A DNA stretch of 64,000 nt, from contig NZ_JASNRD010000003.1 of NCBI RefSeq assembly GCF_030412015.1, positions 124,001 through 188,000 on the forward strand, written 5' to 3'. The translations under genes and the position numbers were made by a program. This DNA is from Massilia sp. YIM B02763. GTDB taxonomy: Bacteria; Pseudomonadota; Gammaproteobacteria; Burkholderiales; Burkholderiaceae_D. Of this stretch, positions 18,299 through 26,896 are shown piece by piece. Below the pieces are notes generated by a model. The model did no database searches, was not told where the DNA came from, and saw nothing but the letters and a program-made list of their open reading frames with translations. How positions within the stretch are numbered: position 1 is the stretch's first letter; every line of letters starts with the position of its first letter.

Positions 18299-19033
18299 AT
18301 GAGCGCCACCACCCGCCCCAGCGGCCGCACCGTCGACCAGCTGCGCGTCATCCGCATCACCCGCGCCTACACCAAGCACGCCGAAGGATCGGTCCTCATC
18401 GAGTGCGGCGATACCAAGGTGATCTGCACCGCCAGCATCGAAGAGAAGGTGCCGGGCTTCCTGAAGGGCAAGGGGCAAGGCTGGATGACGGCGGAATACG
18501 GCATGCTGCCGCGCTCGACCCACACGCGCATGGACCGCGAGGCCGCGCGCGGCAAGCAGTCCGGCCGCACCCAGGAAATCCAGCGCCTGATCGGCCGCTC
18601 GCTGCGCGCCGCCTTCGACCTGCAGGCCTTCGGCGAACGCACGCTGCACCTCGACTGCGACGTGATCCAGGCCGACGGCGGCACCCGCACGGCGTCCATC
18701 ACGGGCGCGATGGTCGCCGCCTACGACGCGTTCTCGCGCCTGGTGGCGGCGGGCCTGCTGCCGGCCGTCCCCGTCAAGCACTTCGTCGCCGCGATCTCGG
18801 TCGGCGTGGTGGGCGGCGTACCGATGCTGGACCTGGACTACGTCGAGGACTCCAGCTGCGACACCGACATGAACGTCGTCATGACGGAAGCGGGCCACTT
18901 CGTCGAGGTGCAGGGCACGGCCGAGGGCGAGGCGTTCGACCGCGCCGGCATGAACCGCCTGCTGGACCTGGCGGAGGGGGGCATCCGCGAGCTGGTGGTG
19001 CTGCAGAAGCGGGCGCTCGGGCTCGCGGCCTGA
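18299..19033 (+). CDS. rph: Ribonuclease PH
   Basis: Phosphorolytic 3'-5' exoribonuclease that trims tRNA 3' ends. The 244-residue protein begins [18 protein letters not shown] and has [15 protein letters not shown], the [19 protein letters not shown] stretch, and [14 protein letters not shown] with the phosphate-binding Arg region. An AAGGACAAAGG Shine-Dalgarno stretch is upstream. It follows the kinase/phosphatase pair by 44 bp. Confidence 0.96.
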   Translation: MSATTRPSGRTVDQLRVIRITRAYTKHAEGSVLIECGDTKVICTASIEEKVPGFLKGKGQGWMTAEYGMLPRSTHTRMDREAARGKQSGRTQEIQRLIGRSLRAAFDLQAFGERTLHLDCDVIQADGGTRTASITGAMVAAYDAFSRLVAAGLLPAVPVKHFVAAISVGVVGGVPMLDLDYVEDSSCDTDMNVVMTEAGHFVEVQGTAEGEAFDRAGMNRLLDLAEGGIRELVVLQKRALGLAA

Positions 19034-19094
19034 GACGCCGCGGGAACGCATGGTGGGCACGTGGTGCCTACCCTACGATTGAGCCCGGGCACCG

Positions 19095-19217
19095 GTAGGG
19101 TGGACGGCTGTGCCGTCCACGCGTTCGGCCAGTGCCGGCCCCGCGTTCAGCCAATGCCGGCCCCGCGGAAACGCATGCCTCCGTTGAACGCGTGGACGGC
19201 CAAGCCGTCCACCCTAC
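19095..19217. repeat. Family A palindromic repeat, copy 3 with internal tandem duplication
   Basis: Hairpin arms at 19095-19124 and 19188-19217, facing as in copy 1. The spacer holds a 22-bp tandem duplication (19121-19142 and 19143-19164, 20 of 22 identical). It lies between the convergent rph and ABC ATPase genes. A related GGTGGGCAC/GTGCCTACC hairpin lies just before it at 19052-19072. Confidence 0.85.
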
Positions 19218-19222
19218 GCGGA

Positions 19223-20512
19223 TCAGGCCGCGGGCAGCTTCAAGCGCCCCGTGTGGTAATCGTACTCGTACAACTCCCCGTAGCGCCCCCATTCCACGGC
19301 CACTTCCAGCATCCGCCTGGCCTGCTCGGCCTCCAGCGTTTCTTCCAGCAGCGCCAGCACCCTTTCCTCGGCCAGCACGCGTTCCGGTTCCTCGCGCAGC
19401 TGGCGGCAGATGCGCGCCGTCAGCGGGACCTCGGTCAAGAGCTGGCGCCCGAACAGCGACTGGCGCAGCGCCTGGCCGGCATGGACGTAATGGCGCCCCA
19501 GCGCCGTCAGCGCGATGTCGCCGCCCTCGACCTGGGCCAGGCCCAGCATGGCCAGCGCCTCGTAGGCCGGGAACAGTTCCTCGTCCGGCAGCGCCGCGTC
19601 TTCCGACAGCTGCGGCAGGTCGGCGCGGCCGTCGAACGGGCTGCCCGCCAGCAGTTCCAGCACGCTCTCGATGCGCGCGACGTCGGCCGCCGGCAGGCGC
19701 CAGTCGGCGCCGGCGGCGGATGGGCGGCCCGGCGGCGCGGGCGCCGGCGCGCGCATCGTCATCAAGCCGTAGACCTCGTCGATCAGCGCGCGCACGGCCG
19801 GGGAGTCGGCGTCGCGCGGGCGCGGCAGGTCGATCCGGATCTCGCTGCGCACGCGGCCCGGATCGCTGGACAGGATCACGATGCGGTCCGCCATCATCAC
19901 CGCTTCCTCGATATTGTGCGACACCACCAGGATGCCGCGCGTGGGGATGCTCGCGCCGTCCCACAGGCCCAGGATGTCGTTGCGCAGCGTCTCGCCCGTG
20001 AGCACGTCGAGCGCCGAGAAGGCTTCGTCCATCAGCAGCACGTCCGGATTGGTGACGAGGGCGCGCGCGATGCCGACCCGCTGGCGCATGCCGCCGGACA
20101 GTTCGCGCGGCAGCGCGCCGCCGAAGCCGGCCAGGCCGATCAGTTCCAGCATGGCGTCGGCGCGGGCGCGCCGTTCGGCCGGCGCCACGCCCTGCGCCTC
20201 GAGTCCGAGCTCCACGTTCTGCTGCACGGTCAGCCAGGGGAATAGCGCGAAGGACTGGAACACCATCGCCACGCCCGACAAGGGGCCGTTGATCGGGCGG
20301 CCGCGGTAGGCGGCGCTGCCCGCATCGGGCCGGGCCAGGCCCGCGACGATGCGCAGCAGCGTCGACTTGCCGGAACCGGACTTGCCCAGCAGCGCGACGA
20401 TCTCGCCGTCGTGCAGCGCGAAGTCGACGCCGTCCAGGACGGTGCGGGGGGCGCCGTCGGCGCTGCGGAAGGTCTTGGCGACCCCGGTCAGTTCGATCAG
20501 TTTGTCGTGCAT
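19223..20512 (-). CDS. ABC transporter ATP-binding protein with C-terminal AAA-associated domain
   Basis: ATPase subunit of 429 residues for the permease encoded upstream. Walker A GKSGSGKST (43-51), Q-loop VFQSFALFPWL, signature LSGGMRQRVGIARAL, Walker B VLLMDEAFSALD and switch His in VVSHNIEEA. This is the nitrate/sulfonate/taurine subfamily. About 150 extra residues follow (DWRLPAADVARIESVLELL to the end), matching the AAA-associated C-terminal domain of some family members, probably regulatory. AGGAG precedes the ATG at 20512. No substrate-binding protein is encoded next to it, so the substrate is unknown. Confidence 0.9.
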   Translation of the reverse strand: MHDKLIELTGVAKTFRSADGAPRTVLDGVDFALHDGEIVALLGKSGSGKSTLLRIVAGLARPDAGSAAYRGRPINGPLSGVAMVFQSFALFPWLTVQQNVELGLEAQGVAPAERRARADAMLELIGLAGFGGALPRELSGGMRQRVGIARALVTNPDVLLMDEAFSALDVLTGETLRNDILGLWDGASIPTRGILVVSHNIEEAVMMADRIVILSSDPGRVRSEIRIDLPRPRDADSPAVRALIDEVYGLMTMRAPAPAPPGRPSAAGADWRLPAADVARIESVLELLAGSPFDGRADLPQLSEDAALPDEELFPAYEALAMLGLAQVEGGDIALTALGRHYVHAGQALRQSLFGRQLLTEVPLTARICRQLREEPERVLAEERVLALLEETLEAEQARRMLEVAVEWGRYGELYEYDYHTGRLKLPAA

Positions 20513-20538
20513 GGTGGTTCTCCTGGTTGTCTCGGATC

Positions 20539-22248
20539 TCAGCGGCGGCGTTCGGCGAGCTCGTACAGCCGGCGCCAGAAAAAGCGGTTCAGCAGCATCA
20601 CGAATACGCACATGACCCCGATGCCGAGGGCGAGGCGGTGGAAGTCGCCGGCATCCGTCATCTGCTTGATGTAGCTGCCCAGGCCATCGGCCACCAGCGA
20701 GGTCTGGCCCCAGCTGACGTATTCGGCCACGATGCTGGCGTTCCAGGAGCCGCCGCTGGCCGTGATGGCGCCGGTGACGAAGCTCGGGAACACGGCGGGC
20801 AGGTAGACGCGCTTCCACTTGAGCCAGCCCGACAGGCCCAGGTTGGCCGCCGCCAGGCGCAGCTCGCCCGGCAGCACGGAAGCGCCGGCGACCACGTTGA
20901 ACAGGATGTACCACTGGGTGCCGAACACCATGAGGGGGCTCAGCCACACGTTCGGGGTCAGGCGCAGGTGCACCAGCAGGTACACGACCAGCGGGAACAT
21001 CAGGTTCACGGGGAAGGCGGCCAGGAACTGGGCCACGGCCTGCACCTTCTGGGCCCAGCGCGGGCGCAGGCCGATCCATACCGATACGGGCACCCAGAAC
21101 AGCGACGCCAGCGCGATCAGCAGCAGCACCCGCGCGAGCGTGATGCAGCCCAGGCCGACGACGCGCAGCGCCTCGCCCCAGCCTACCTGCGCGTGGATGA
21201 ACACGAGGAAGCGCCAGGCGCCCAGCAGCGCCAGCACGACCAGTGCCGCGTCCACGGCGCGCGCCTGCCAGGCCGGGGCCGGACGCGCGGGCGCCACGGC
21301 GCGGGCGCCGGGGAACCAGGCGAGCGTGCGCGCCAGCCGCTCCCACGCCGCATCGCTGACGGCGCGCATCCACTTGCTGCGGCGGCCCCAGTCGAGCAGC
21401 CAGGAGCGGCGCACGGCCTCGCCTTCGGCGCCCGCCTCCTCGAAGCGGAATTTGTCGGCCCAGGCCAGCAGCGGGCGGAAGAACAGCTGGTCGTACAGCA
21501 CGATGCCGGCGAACATGGCGCCGATGGCCCAGGCGATGGCGGCGCCGTCGCGATGCTCGATGGCGACGGCGATCCAGGCGCCGATGCCGGGCAGCTTGAT
21601 GTCCTGGCCGGCCACGGAAATCGCCTCGGCGGCGACGAGGAAGAACCAGCCGCCCGACATCGACATCATCATGTTCCACAGGAGCGCCGGCAGCGCGTAC
21701 GGCAGTTCGAGGCGCCAGAAGCGCTGCCAGGCCGACAGGCGGAACACGCGCGCCGCCTCCGCCAGCTCGGGCGGGATCGTCTTCATCGACTGGTACAGGC
21801 TGAACGCCATGTTCCAGGCCTGCGAGGTGAAGATCGCGAAGATGGCGGCGCATTCGACGCCGAGCAGGCGGCCGGGAAACAGCGCGATGAACGGAGCGAT
21901 GGCGATCGCCTGGAAGCCCAGGATCGGCACCGACTGCAGCACGTCCAGCAAGGGCACCAGCACTTTCTCGGCGGCGCGCCAGCGCGTGGCGGCCACGGCG
22001 AAGGCGCAGGTGAAGACCAGTGCGCAGGCGAGGGCGGCGAACATGCGCAGGATGGTGCGCATGAGGTACCAGGGCAGCAGGGCCGGATCGAGGACGATGG
22101 GCGCCTGCTGGCCCAGCACGAACGGCCGGTCCATCTGCATGGCGCCCCAGGCGACGATCGCCAGCAGCGCCAGCACGAGCGGCAGCAGCGCCCAGTCCCA
22201 GCGGTTGGGCATGGCCGCCGGAACGGCGGCAAGACGGATGCGTGACAT
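20539..22248 (-). CDS. ABC transporter permease, two fused membrane domains
   Basis: A 569-residue protein with two BPD_transp_1-type permease halves in one chain. The first has the EAA-type loop PPELAEAARVFRLSAWQRFWRL (about 165-190), the second ELRLAAANLGLSGWLKWKRV (about 465-485). Each half has five to six hydrophobic segments, so one chain could supply the whole pore. It is 26 bp upstream of the ATPase gene. The 534-bp region upstream separates it from the divergent alpha-oxoamine synthase. Confidence 0.9.
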   Translation of the reverse strand: MSRIRLAAVPAAMPNRWDWALLPLVLALLAIVAWGAMQMDRPFVLGQQAPIVLDPALLPWYLMRTILRMFAALACALVFTCAFAVAATRWRAAEKVLVPLLDVLQSVPILGFQAIAIAPFIALFPGRLLGVECAAIFAIFTSQAWNMAFSLYQSMKTIPPELAEAARVFRLSAWQRFWRLELPYALPALLWNMMMSMSGGWFFLVAAEAISVAGQDIKLPGIGAWIAVAIEHRDGAAIAWAIGAMFAGIVLYDQLFFRPLLAWADKFRFEEAGAEGEAVRRSWLLDWGRRSKWMRAVSDAAWERLARTLAWFPGARAVAPARPAPAWQARAVDAALVVLALLGAWRFLVFIHAQVGWGEALRVVGLGCITLARVLLLIALASLFWVPVSVWIGLRPRWAQKVQAVAQFLAAFPVNLMFPLVVYLLVHLRLTPNVWLSPLMVFGTQWYILFNVVAGASVLPGELRLAAANLGLSGWLKWKRVYLPAVFPSFVTGAITASGGSWNASIVAEYVSWGQTSLVADGLGSYIKQMTDAGDFHRLALGIGVMCVFVMLLNRFFWRRLYELAERRR

Positions 22249-22782
22249 CGGGTTCTCCGGCGGTGCGGGAACCCTTTCAGTGCGTGATTCGATCGGTAGT
22301 GCGCCCGTTGCGGGGCGCGACCGCGGGCCGCCCTCCGTGGAGGGCGGCGTGTGCCGGGTCGACGTGTAGAAAAGCGTCCCCCGGGGAGAAAAGGGGACGC
22401 AAATGCCGTCACTCGCGCTGGGGCGAGACGACGGCAGGGAGAGAACCTGCGTTATCTTGCCGGGGCGCGGCCGGCACGACGCCGGCTACAACTGCCACTC
22501 GAACAAGTGCCCATGAAAGGGACTCCATAAAAAACGATAAAGGGTGCTTCCGTCCGGCGCGATGCCGGTGGCGCCGACACTGACCGTGCCGGCGCATTCG
22601 GAATGGAAGCCATGATAGTCCGCATGGACCTTGCAGTGGGTTACGGTTTGGTAATGATGGCTTGGCAGGGATGCAGGCGCGCCGCGCAGGCACTGGATAT
22701 TACCGAACTGTAATAACCGGGAGGCGGGCCCTCACCTATACTGGATTGACACTACCGCTTCCCATCAGCCCGAATCCATGCC
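22249..22782. other. Long intergenic region with two strong hairpins
   Basis: No convincing gene is visible in this 534-bp gap between divergent genes. It contains a perfect hairpin GCCGCCCTCC-GT-GGAGGGCGGC (22327-22348), a second inverted repeat GCGTCCCC/GGGGACGC (22374-22381 with 22393-22400), and near its right end a TATACT -10-like hexamer (22737-22742) with an operator-like repeat. It presumably carries the leaders of the ABC operon and the synthase gene. Confidence 0.6.
22698..22715. promoter_or_regulatory. Operator-like inverted repeat before the alpha-oxoamine synthase
   Basis: TATTAC-CGAACT-GTAATA is a perfect 6-bp inverted repeat with a 6-nt spacer. It ends 21 bp before a TATACT hexamer (22737-22742) and about 67 bp before the start codon. 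There is no good -35 hexamer at the expected distance, which fits a promoter that needs an activator bound here. Confidence 0.4.
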
Positions 22783-23991
22783 ATGACCGCCATGCACGAC
22801 ATCAGCGAAATCGCCGACTGGCTGCACAGCCACGCCATCCACCACGAGTCCGCGGTGCACGATACCTTGCCCGATCCCGTGTTCCGCGTGGGCGGCGAGC
22901 CGGCCGTGTCCTTCAGCACCAACAACTACCTGGCGCTGGCCAACCATCCGCGCCTGGTGGCGGCGGCCAAGGCGGGGCTCGAACGCTACGGCGTCGGCAA
23001 TTGCGAGTCGCGCCTGCTGGGCGGCGACCTGCCCGTGTACCGCGAACTGGAGCGGCGCCTCGGCGCGCTCAAGCACAAGAGCGATGCCGTGCTGTTCGTC
23101 ACCGGCTACATGACGAACATCGGCGTGCTGTCGACGCTGGTGAAGGCGGGCCTGCTGGCGCGCCTGCACGGCTTCCGTCCCAGCAAGCGGCGCAAGTACG
23201 CCTATTTCACGGACGAGTACAACCACATCAGCATCCGCGAAGGCATCCTGATGTCGGGCGCCGACAAGCACACCTACCGCCACGCCGACATGGATCACCT
23301 GGAGTCGCTCCTGAAAAGCGCGGACGGCGTCAGCCCGATCATCGTCAGCGACGGCGTGTTCAGCATGGAAGGGACGATCGCGCCGCTGCCCGAGCTGACC
23401 GCCCTCGCCGAGAAATACGGCGCCATCCTGTACATCGACGATGCCCACGCCACCGGCATCCTGGGCGACAACGGCGGCGGCACCTCGGAACACTTCGGCT
23501 GCTACAGCGAGACCATCATGCAGATGGGGACCCTGTCCAAGGCGCTCGGTTCCATCGGCGGCTTCGTCGCGCTGGAACGCGAGATGGCCGACGTATTGCG
23601 CCTGACGAGTTCCGCCTACGGCTTCACCTGCCCGCCGCCGCCGGACCAGGCCAACGCGCTGCTGGCCGCGCTCGATTTGCTGCAGGAAGAGCCGGAGCGG
23701 CGCCTGCGCCTGTGGGACAACCAGCGCTACTTCGTCGAGCGCATGCGTCCCCTCGGCTATACCCTGACCGCGACCGAGACGCCGATCGTGCCCGTGATGA
23801 TCGGCGAGGCCGAACGCTGCCAACGGTTCGCCCGCGCCCTGCGCGCGGAGGGCATCCATGTCGACGCGATCCAGTTCCCGGCCGTGCCGGTCGGCCAGGC
23901 GCGCCTGCGCTTCATGCTCAACGCCGCCCACACGCGTGCCCAGATCGACCACGTGGTCGACACGATGGCGCGCCTGGGCACCATGTTATAG
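22783..23991 (+). CDS. Alpha-oxoamine synthase family PLP enzyme
   Basis: A 402-residue PLP enzyme of the family that condenses an amino acid with an acyl-CoA (8-amino-7-oxononanoate, serine palmitoyl, 2-amino-3-ketobutyrate and CqsA/LqsA-type synthases). Family residues present: NNYLALANHP, PLP-stacking His148 (DEYNHIS), SDGVFSMEGTIAPL, IDDAHATG (Asp220/His222) and Schiff-base Lys253 (GTLSKALGS). Residues 125-143 form a basic insertion (RLHGFRPSKRRKYA) before the His. No biotin or sphingolipid genes lie alongside. It is followed 51 bp later by a two-component system. Exact substrate is unresolved. Confidence 0.85.
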   Translation: MTAMHDISEIADWLHSHAIHHESAVHDTLPDPVFRVGGEPAVSFSTNNYLALANHPRLVAAAKAGLERYGVGNCESRLLGGDLPVYRELERRLGALKHKSDAVLFVTGYMTNIGVLSTLVKAGLLARLHGFRPSKRRKYAYFTDEYNHISIREGILMSGADKHTYRHADMDHLESLLKSADGVSPIIVSDGVFSMEGTIAPLPELTALAEKYGAILYIDDAHATGILGDNGGGTSEHFGCYSETIMQMGTLSKALGSIGGFVALEREMADVLRLTSSAYGFTCPPPPDQANALLAALDLLQEEPERRLRLWDNQRYFVERMRPLGYTLTATETPIVPVMIGEAERCQRFARALRAEGIHVDAIQFPAVPVGQARLRFMLNAAHTRAQIDHVVDTMARLGTML

Positions 23992-24042
23992 TCGGGCGGA
24001 CGTCAGCCGCCTCCTGATTTCACCCGTATTTCCCTATCCGTT

Positions 24043-24753
24043 ATGCCAACCTGCCTGGTCATCGAAGACGACACCGAAACCCGCGACTACCTCTGCACCG
24101 GCCTGGCGGCCGCCGGCTACGCCGTCACGGTCGCCCTCGACGGCATCGAAGGCAACCGCCGTATCCAGGAGGCACCGTGGGATGTGATCGTCCTGGACCG
24201 CATGCTGCCGGGCCAGGTCGACGGCGTCGACATCCTCGAACAGATGCGCGCGCGCGGCGACACCACGCCCGTGCTGATCCTGTCCGCGCTGAACAGCGTC
24301 GACGAACGCGTGCACGGCCTGCGCGCCGGCAGCGACGACTACCTGTCCAAGCCCTTCGTCATGTCCGAGCTGCTCGCGCGCGTGGAAAACCTGGCGCGCC
24401 GCTCGGCCTGGTCGCGCGACGTCAGCCAGCTGCAAGTGGCCGACCTGCAGCTGGACCTGCGCACCCAGCGCGTGTCGCGCCAGGGCACCGTGATCAACCT
24501 GCAGCCGCGCGAATTCCGCCTGCTCGAATACCTGATGCGCCACGAGGGACAAATCGTCACCCGCGCGATGCTGCTGGAATCCGTGTGGGAATACCACTTC
24601 GACCCGCAGACCAACGTCATCGACGTCCAGATCAGCCGCCTGCGCGGCAAGGTCGACAAGGATTTCGGCACGCCGCTGATCCACACCGTGCGCGGAGCCG
24701 GCTACGTCCTGAGCAGCACGCCCGTCCTCGGCCATGCCAATGCGGAGCGCTGA
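24043..24753 (+). CDS. OmpR-family response regulator
   Basis: A 236-residue regulator. Receiver with acidic pair in VIEDDTETRDY, phospho-acceptor in VIVLDRMLPG (about Asp51) and the conserved lysine in DDYLSKPF. The C-terminal winged helix (about 130-230) has LQPREFRLLEYLMRHEG, VIDVQISRLRGKVD and IHTVRGAGYVL. It overlaps the downstream kinase gene by one base (TGATG), so the two form a cognate pair. It may regulate the synthase gene just upstream; this is inference. Confidence 0.93.
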   Translation: MPTCLVIEDDTETRDYLCTGLAAAGYAVTVALDGIEGNRRIQEAPWDVIVLDRMLPGQVDGVDILEQMRARGDTTPVLILSALNSVDERVHGLRAGSDDYLSKPFVMSELLARVENLARRSAWSRDVSQLQVADLQLDLRTQRVSRQGTVINLQPREFRLLEYLMRHEGQIVTRAMLLESVWEYHFDPQTNVIDVQISRLRGKVDKDFGTPLIHTVRGAGYVLSSTPVLGHANAER

Positions 24754-26123
24754 TGGGAAGCGCTGATGCGCGCCTGAGCCTGCGCGGCTCCATCGCCGCG
24801 CGCCTCGCGGTCGGCTACGGCCTGCTGCTGGCGGCCACCGTCGCCGCCGTCTCGCTCGTGTTCTACCTCGGCACCGTGGGCGTGTTCGAGCGCGCCATCG
24901 ACAACCAGATCACGGCGATCGCCACGCGCATGGCGCAGGCCTGGCACAGCCAGGGTTCGCAGGCGCTGCGCCACGAGATCGACCTCCAGCTCAACGACAG
25001 CATCGACAGCGACGTGGAGATCGTCGGCCTGGTGGACGACCGCGGCCGCGTCATGGCGGGCAACATCCCGCGCTGGAAGAGGCCCTTGCCGGCATCCGGC
25101 GAACTGGCCTTCGCCACCATCGAGCGCGACGGCGCCCCCGTCTCGGTGCGCCTGGTGGCGCTGCCGCTGGACGACGGCAGCAGCCTGCTGGTGGGACGCG
25201 ACCTGCGCGAGCTGGATGCGATCCGCAGCGTGATCGAACGCGCGCTGGCCGCCAGCGCCGCCGTCTCCGTGCTGCTGGCCTTCATCGGGGCGCTGGTGTT
25301 CCGGCGCAGCCTGGAATCGCGCCTGGGCCGCATCCGCCGCACCGCCGCGCGCATCGCCGGCGGCGACATGTCCAGCCGCATCGCCGTGCAGGGCGACGAC
25401 GAGTTCGCGCGCCTGGGCGCCGACATCAACCGCATGCTGGACCGGATCGAGTCGCTGATGGAAGGCGTGCGCCACGTCTCGAACTCCATCGCCCACGACC
25501 TGCGCACCCCGCTGGGCCGCGTGCGCAACCGCCTCGACCGCGCGCTGCAGGCCAGCGCCGACCCGCAGGCCCTGGTGGGCGACGCGCGCCTGGCCATCGA
25601 GGACATCGACGGCCTGATCTCCCTGTTCGACAAGCTGCTGCAGATCGCCGCCGCCGAAGCGGGCATGCGCACCCGGTCCTTCGAACCGTTGGACCTCGGG
25701 GAAATCGCACGCGACATGGCCGAGCTGTACGAAGCCACCGCGGAAGAGCAGGGCGTCACACTGCGCGTCACCGACGGCGAGAACGTGCGCGTGCCGGGCG
25801 ACCGCCACCTGCTGGCCAACGCCCTCGCCAGTCTGATCGACAACGCCATCAAGTATGCGCGCACGGGTCAGTACGTCGACATCGACGTTCGCCAGGCGGA
25901 AGCGGGCGCCGTCGTCAGCGTGCGCGACTATGGCCCGGGCGTGCCCGAAGAAGACCTGCAAAAAGTGACGGAACGCTTCTACCGCGTCGACCAGAGCCGC
26001 CACCTGCCGGGCAACGGCCTGGGGCTGTCGATCGTGACGGCGATCGCCCAGCTGCACGGCGCCGCGTTCAGGCTGCGCAACGCGGGACCGGGGCTCGAGG
26101 CGAGCATGCGGTTTCCGGGCTAA
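24753..26123 (+). CDS. Membrane sensor histidine kinase (EnvZ/QseC type)
   Basis: A 456-residue kinase. First transmembrane segment about residues 17-40, periplasmic sensor about 41-155, second transmembrane segment about 160-182 (AASAAVSVLLAFIGALVF), a HAMP linker (RRTAARIAGGDMSSRI), then the H box SNSIAHDLRTPLGRVRNRL and the ATPase with NAIKYA, VRDYGPGVP and GNGLGLSI. The start overlaps the response regulator stop. The sensor domain has two membrane spans only, unlike the multi-span CqsS/LqsS autoinducer kinases. Confidence 0.92.
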   Translation: MGSADARLSLRGSIAARLAVGYGLLLAATVAAVSLVFYLGTVGVFERAIDNQITAIATRMAQAWHSQGSQALRHEIDLQLNDSIDSDVEIVGLVDDRGRVMAGNIPRWKRPLPASGELAFATIERDGAPVSVRLVALPLDDGSSLLVGRDLRELDAIRSVIERALAASAAVSVLLAFIGALVFRRSLESRLGRIRRTAARIAGGDMSSRIAVQGDDEFARLGADINRMLDRIESLMEGVRHVSNSIAHDLRTPLGRVRNRLDRALQASADPQALVGDARLAIEDIDGLISLFDKLLQIAAAEAGMRTRSFEPLDLGEIARDMAELYEATAEEQGVTLRVTDGENVRVPGDRHLLANALASLIDNAIKYARTGQYVDIDVRQAEAGAVVSVRDYGPGVPEEDLQKVTERFYRVDQSRHLPGNGLGLSIVTAIAQLHGAAFRLRNAGPGLEASMRFPG

Positions 26124-26136
26124 CGATCAGGTCCGG

Positions 26137-26886
26137 TTAACGCCCGCCGGAGACGTCGATAAACGACCCGGTCGTGTACGAGGCGGCATCGGACAGCAGC
26201 CACAGGATGGCATGCGCGACTTCGGACGGCTGCCCTCCGCGTCCCATGGGCACGGAGCCCGCCAGGCGCGCCACGCGTTCCGGCTCGCCGCCGCTCGCAT
26301 GCATGTCGGTATGGATGAGGCCAGGCCGTACGCCGTTGACGCGGATGCCTTCCCCGGCGACTTCCTTGGACAAGCCCACCGTCAGCGCATCCATCGCCGC
26401 CTTCGACGCGGCGTAATCGACATATTCGCCCGCGGCCCCGAGGACGCCGGCGCGCGACGACACGTTCACGATGGCGCCGCCCGGGCCGCCATGGCGCAAG
26501 GACATGCGTTTCACCGCTTCGCGCGCGCACAGCATGCTGCCGACGACGTTCGTCGCCATGATGCGGTGGATGCGCGCGGCGCTCATCTGCTCGACGCGCA
26601 TCTGCTGCGACAGTACGCCGGCGTTGTTGACCAGCGCGTCCAGCCGGCCATGGGCATCGTCGACGGTGCGGAACATTGCCTCGACCTGGCGTTCGTCGGA
26701 CACGTCGGCCTTGATGGCCATCGCGACGCCCCCGCGCGCGGCGATGGCGTCGACGACGCCGCGCGCGGCCCGTTCGTCGGCCAGATAGTTGATGCACACC
26801 CGGTACCCCTGTTCGGCGGCCTGGAGGGCGCAGGCGGCGCCGATGCCGCGGCCGCCGCCGGTAATCAAGATCACTTTTGTCATCAT
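26137..26886 (-). CDS. SDR family NAD(P)-dependent oxidoreductase
   Basis: Classical short-chain dehydrogenase of 249 residues. Cofactor motif TGGGRGIG (9-16), NNAG in the structural core, catalytic Ser in IVNVSSRAG and the YAASK tetrad (Tyr and Lys). The C-terminal SFIDVSGGR is typical. It starts 10 bp after the LysR gene on the same strand with AAAGGA upstream, so the two are co-transcribed. Substrate unknown. Confidence 0.9.
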   Translation of the reverse strand: MMTKVILITGGGRGIGAACALQAAEQGYRVCINYLADERAARGVVDAIAARGGVAMAIKADVSDERQVEAMFRTVDDAHGRLDALVNNAGVLSQQMRVEQMSAARIHRIMATNVVGSMLCAREAVKRMSLRHGGPGGAIVNVSSRAGVLGAAGEYVDYAASKAAMDALTVGLSKEVAGEGIRVNGVRPGLIHTDMHASGGEPERVARLAGSVPMGRGGQPSEVAHAILWLLSDAASYTTGSFIDVSGGR

Positions 26887-26896
26887 GTTTGTCCTT

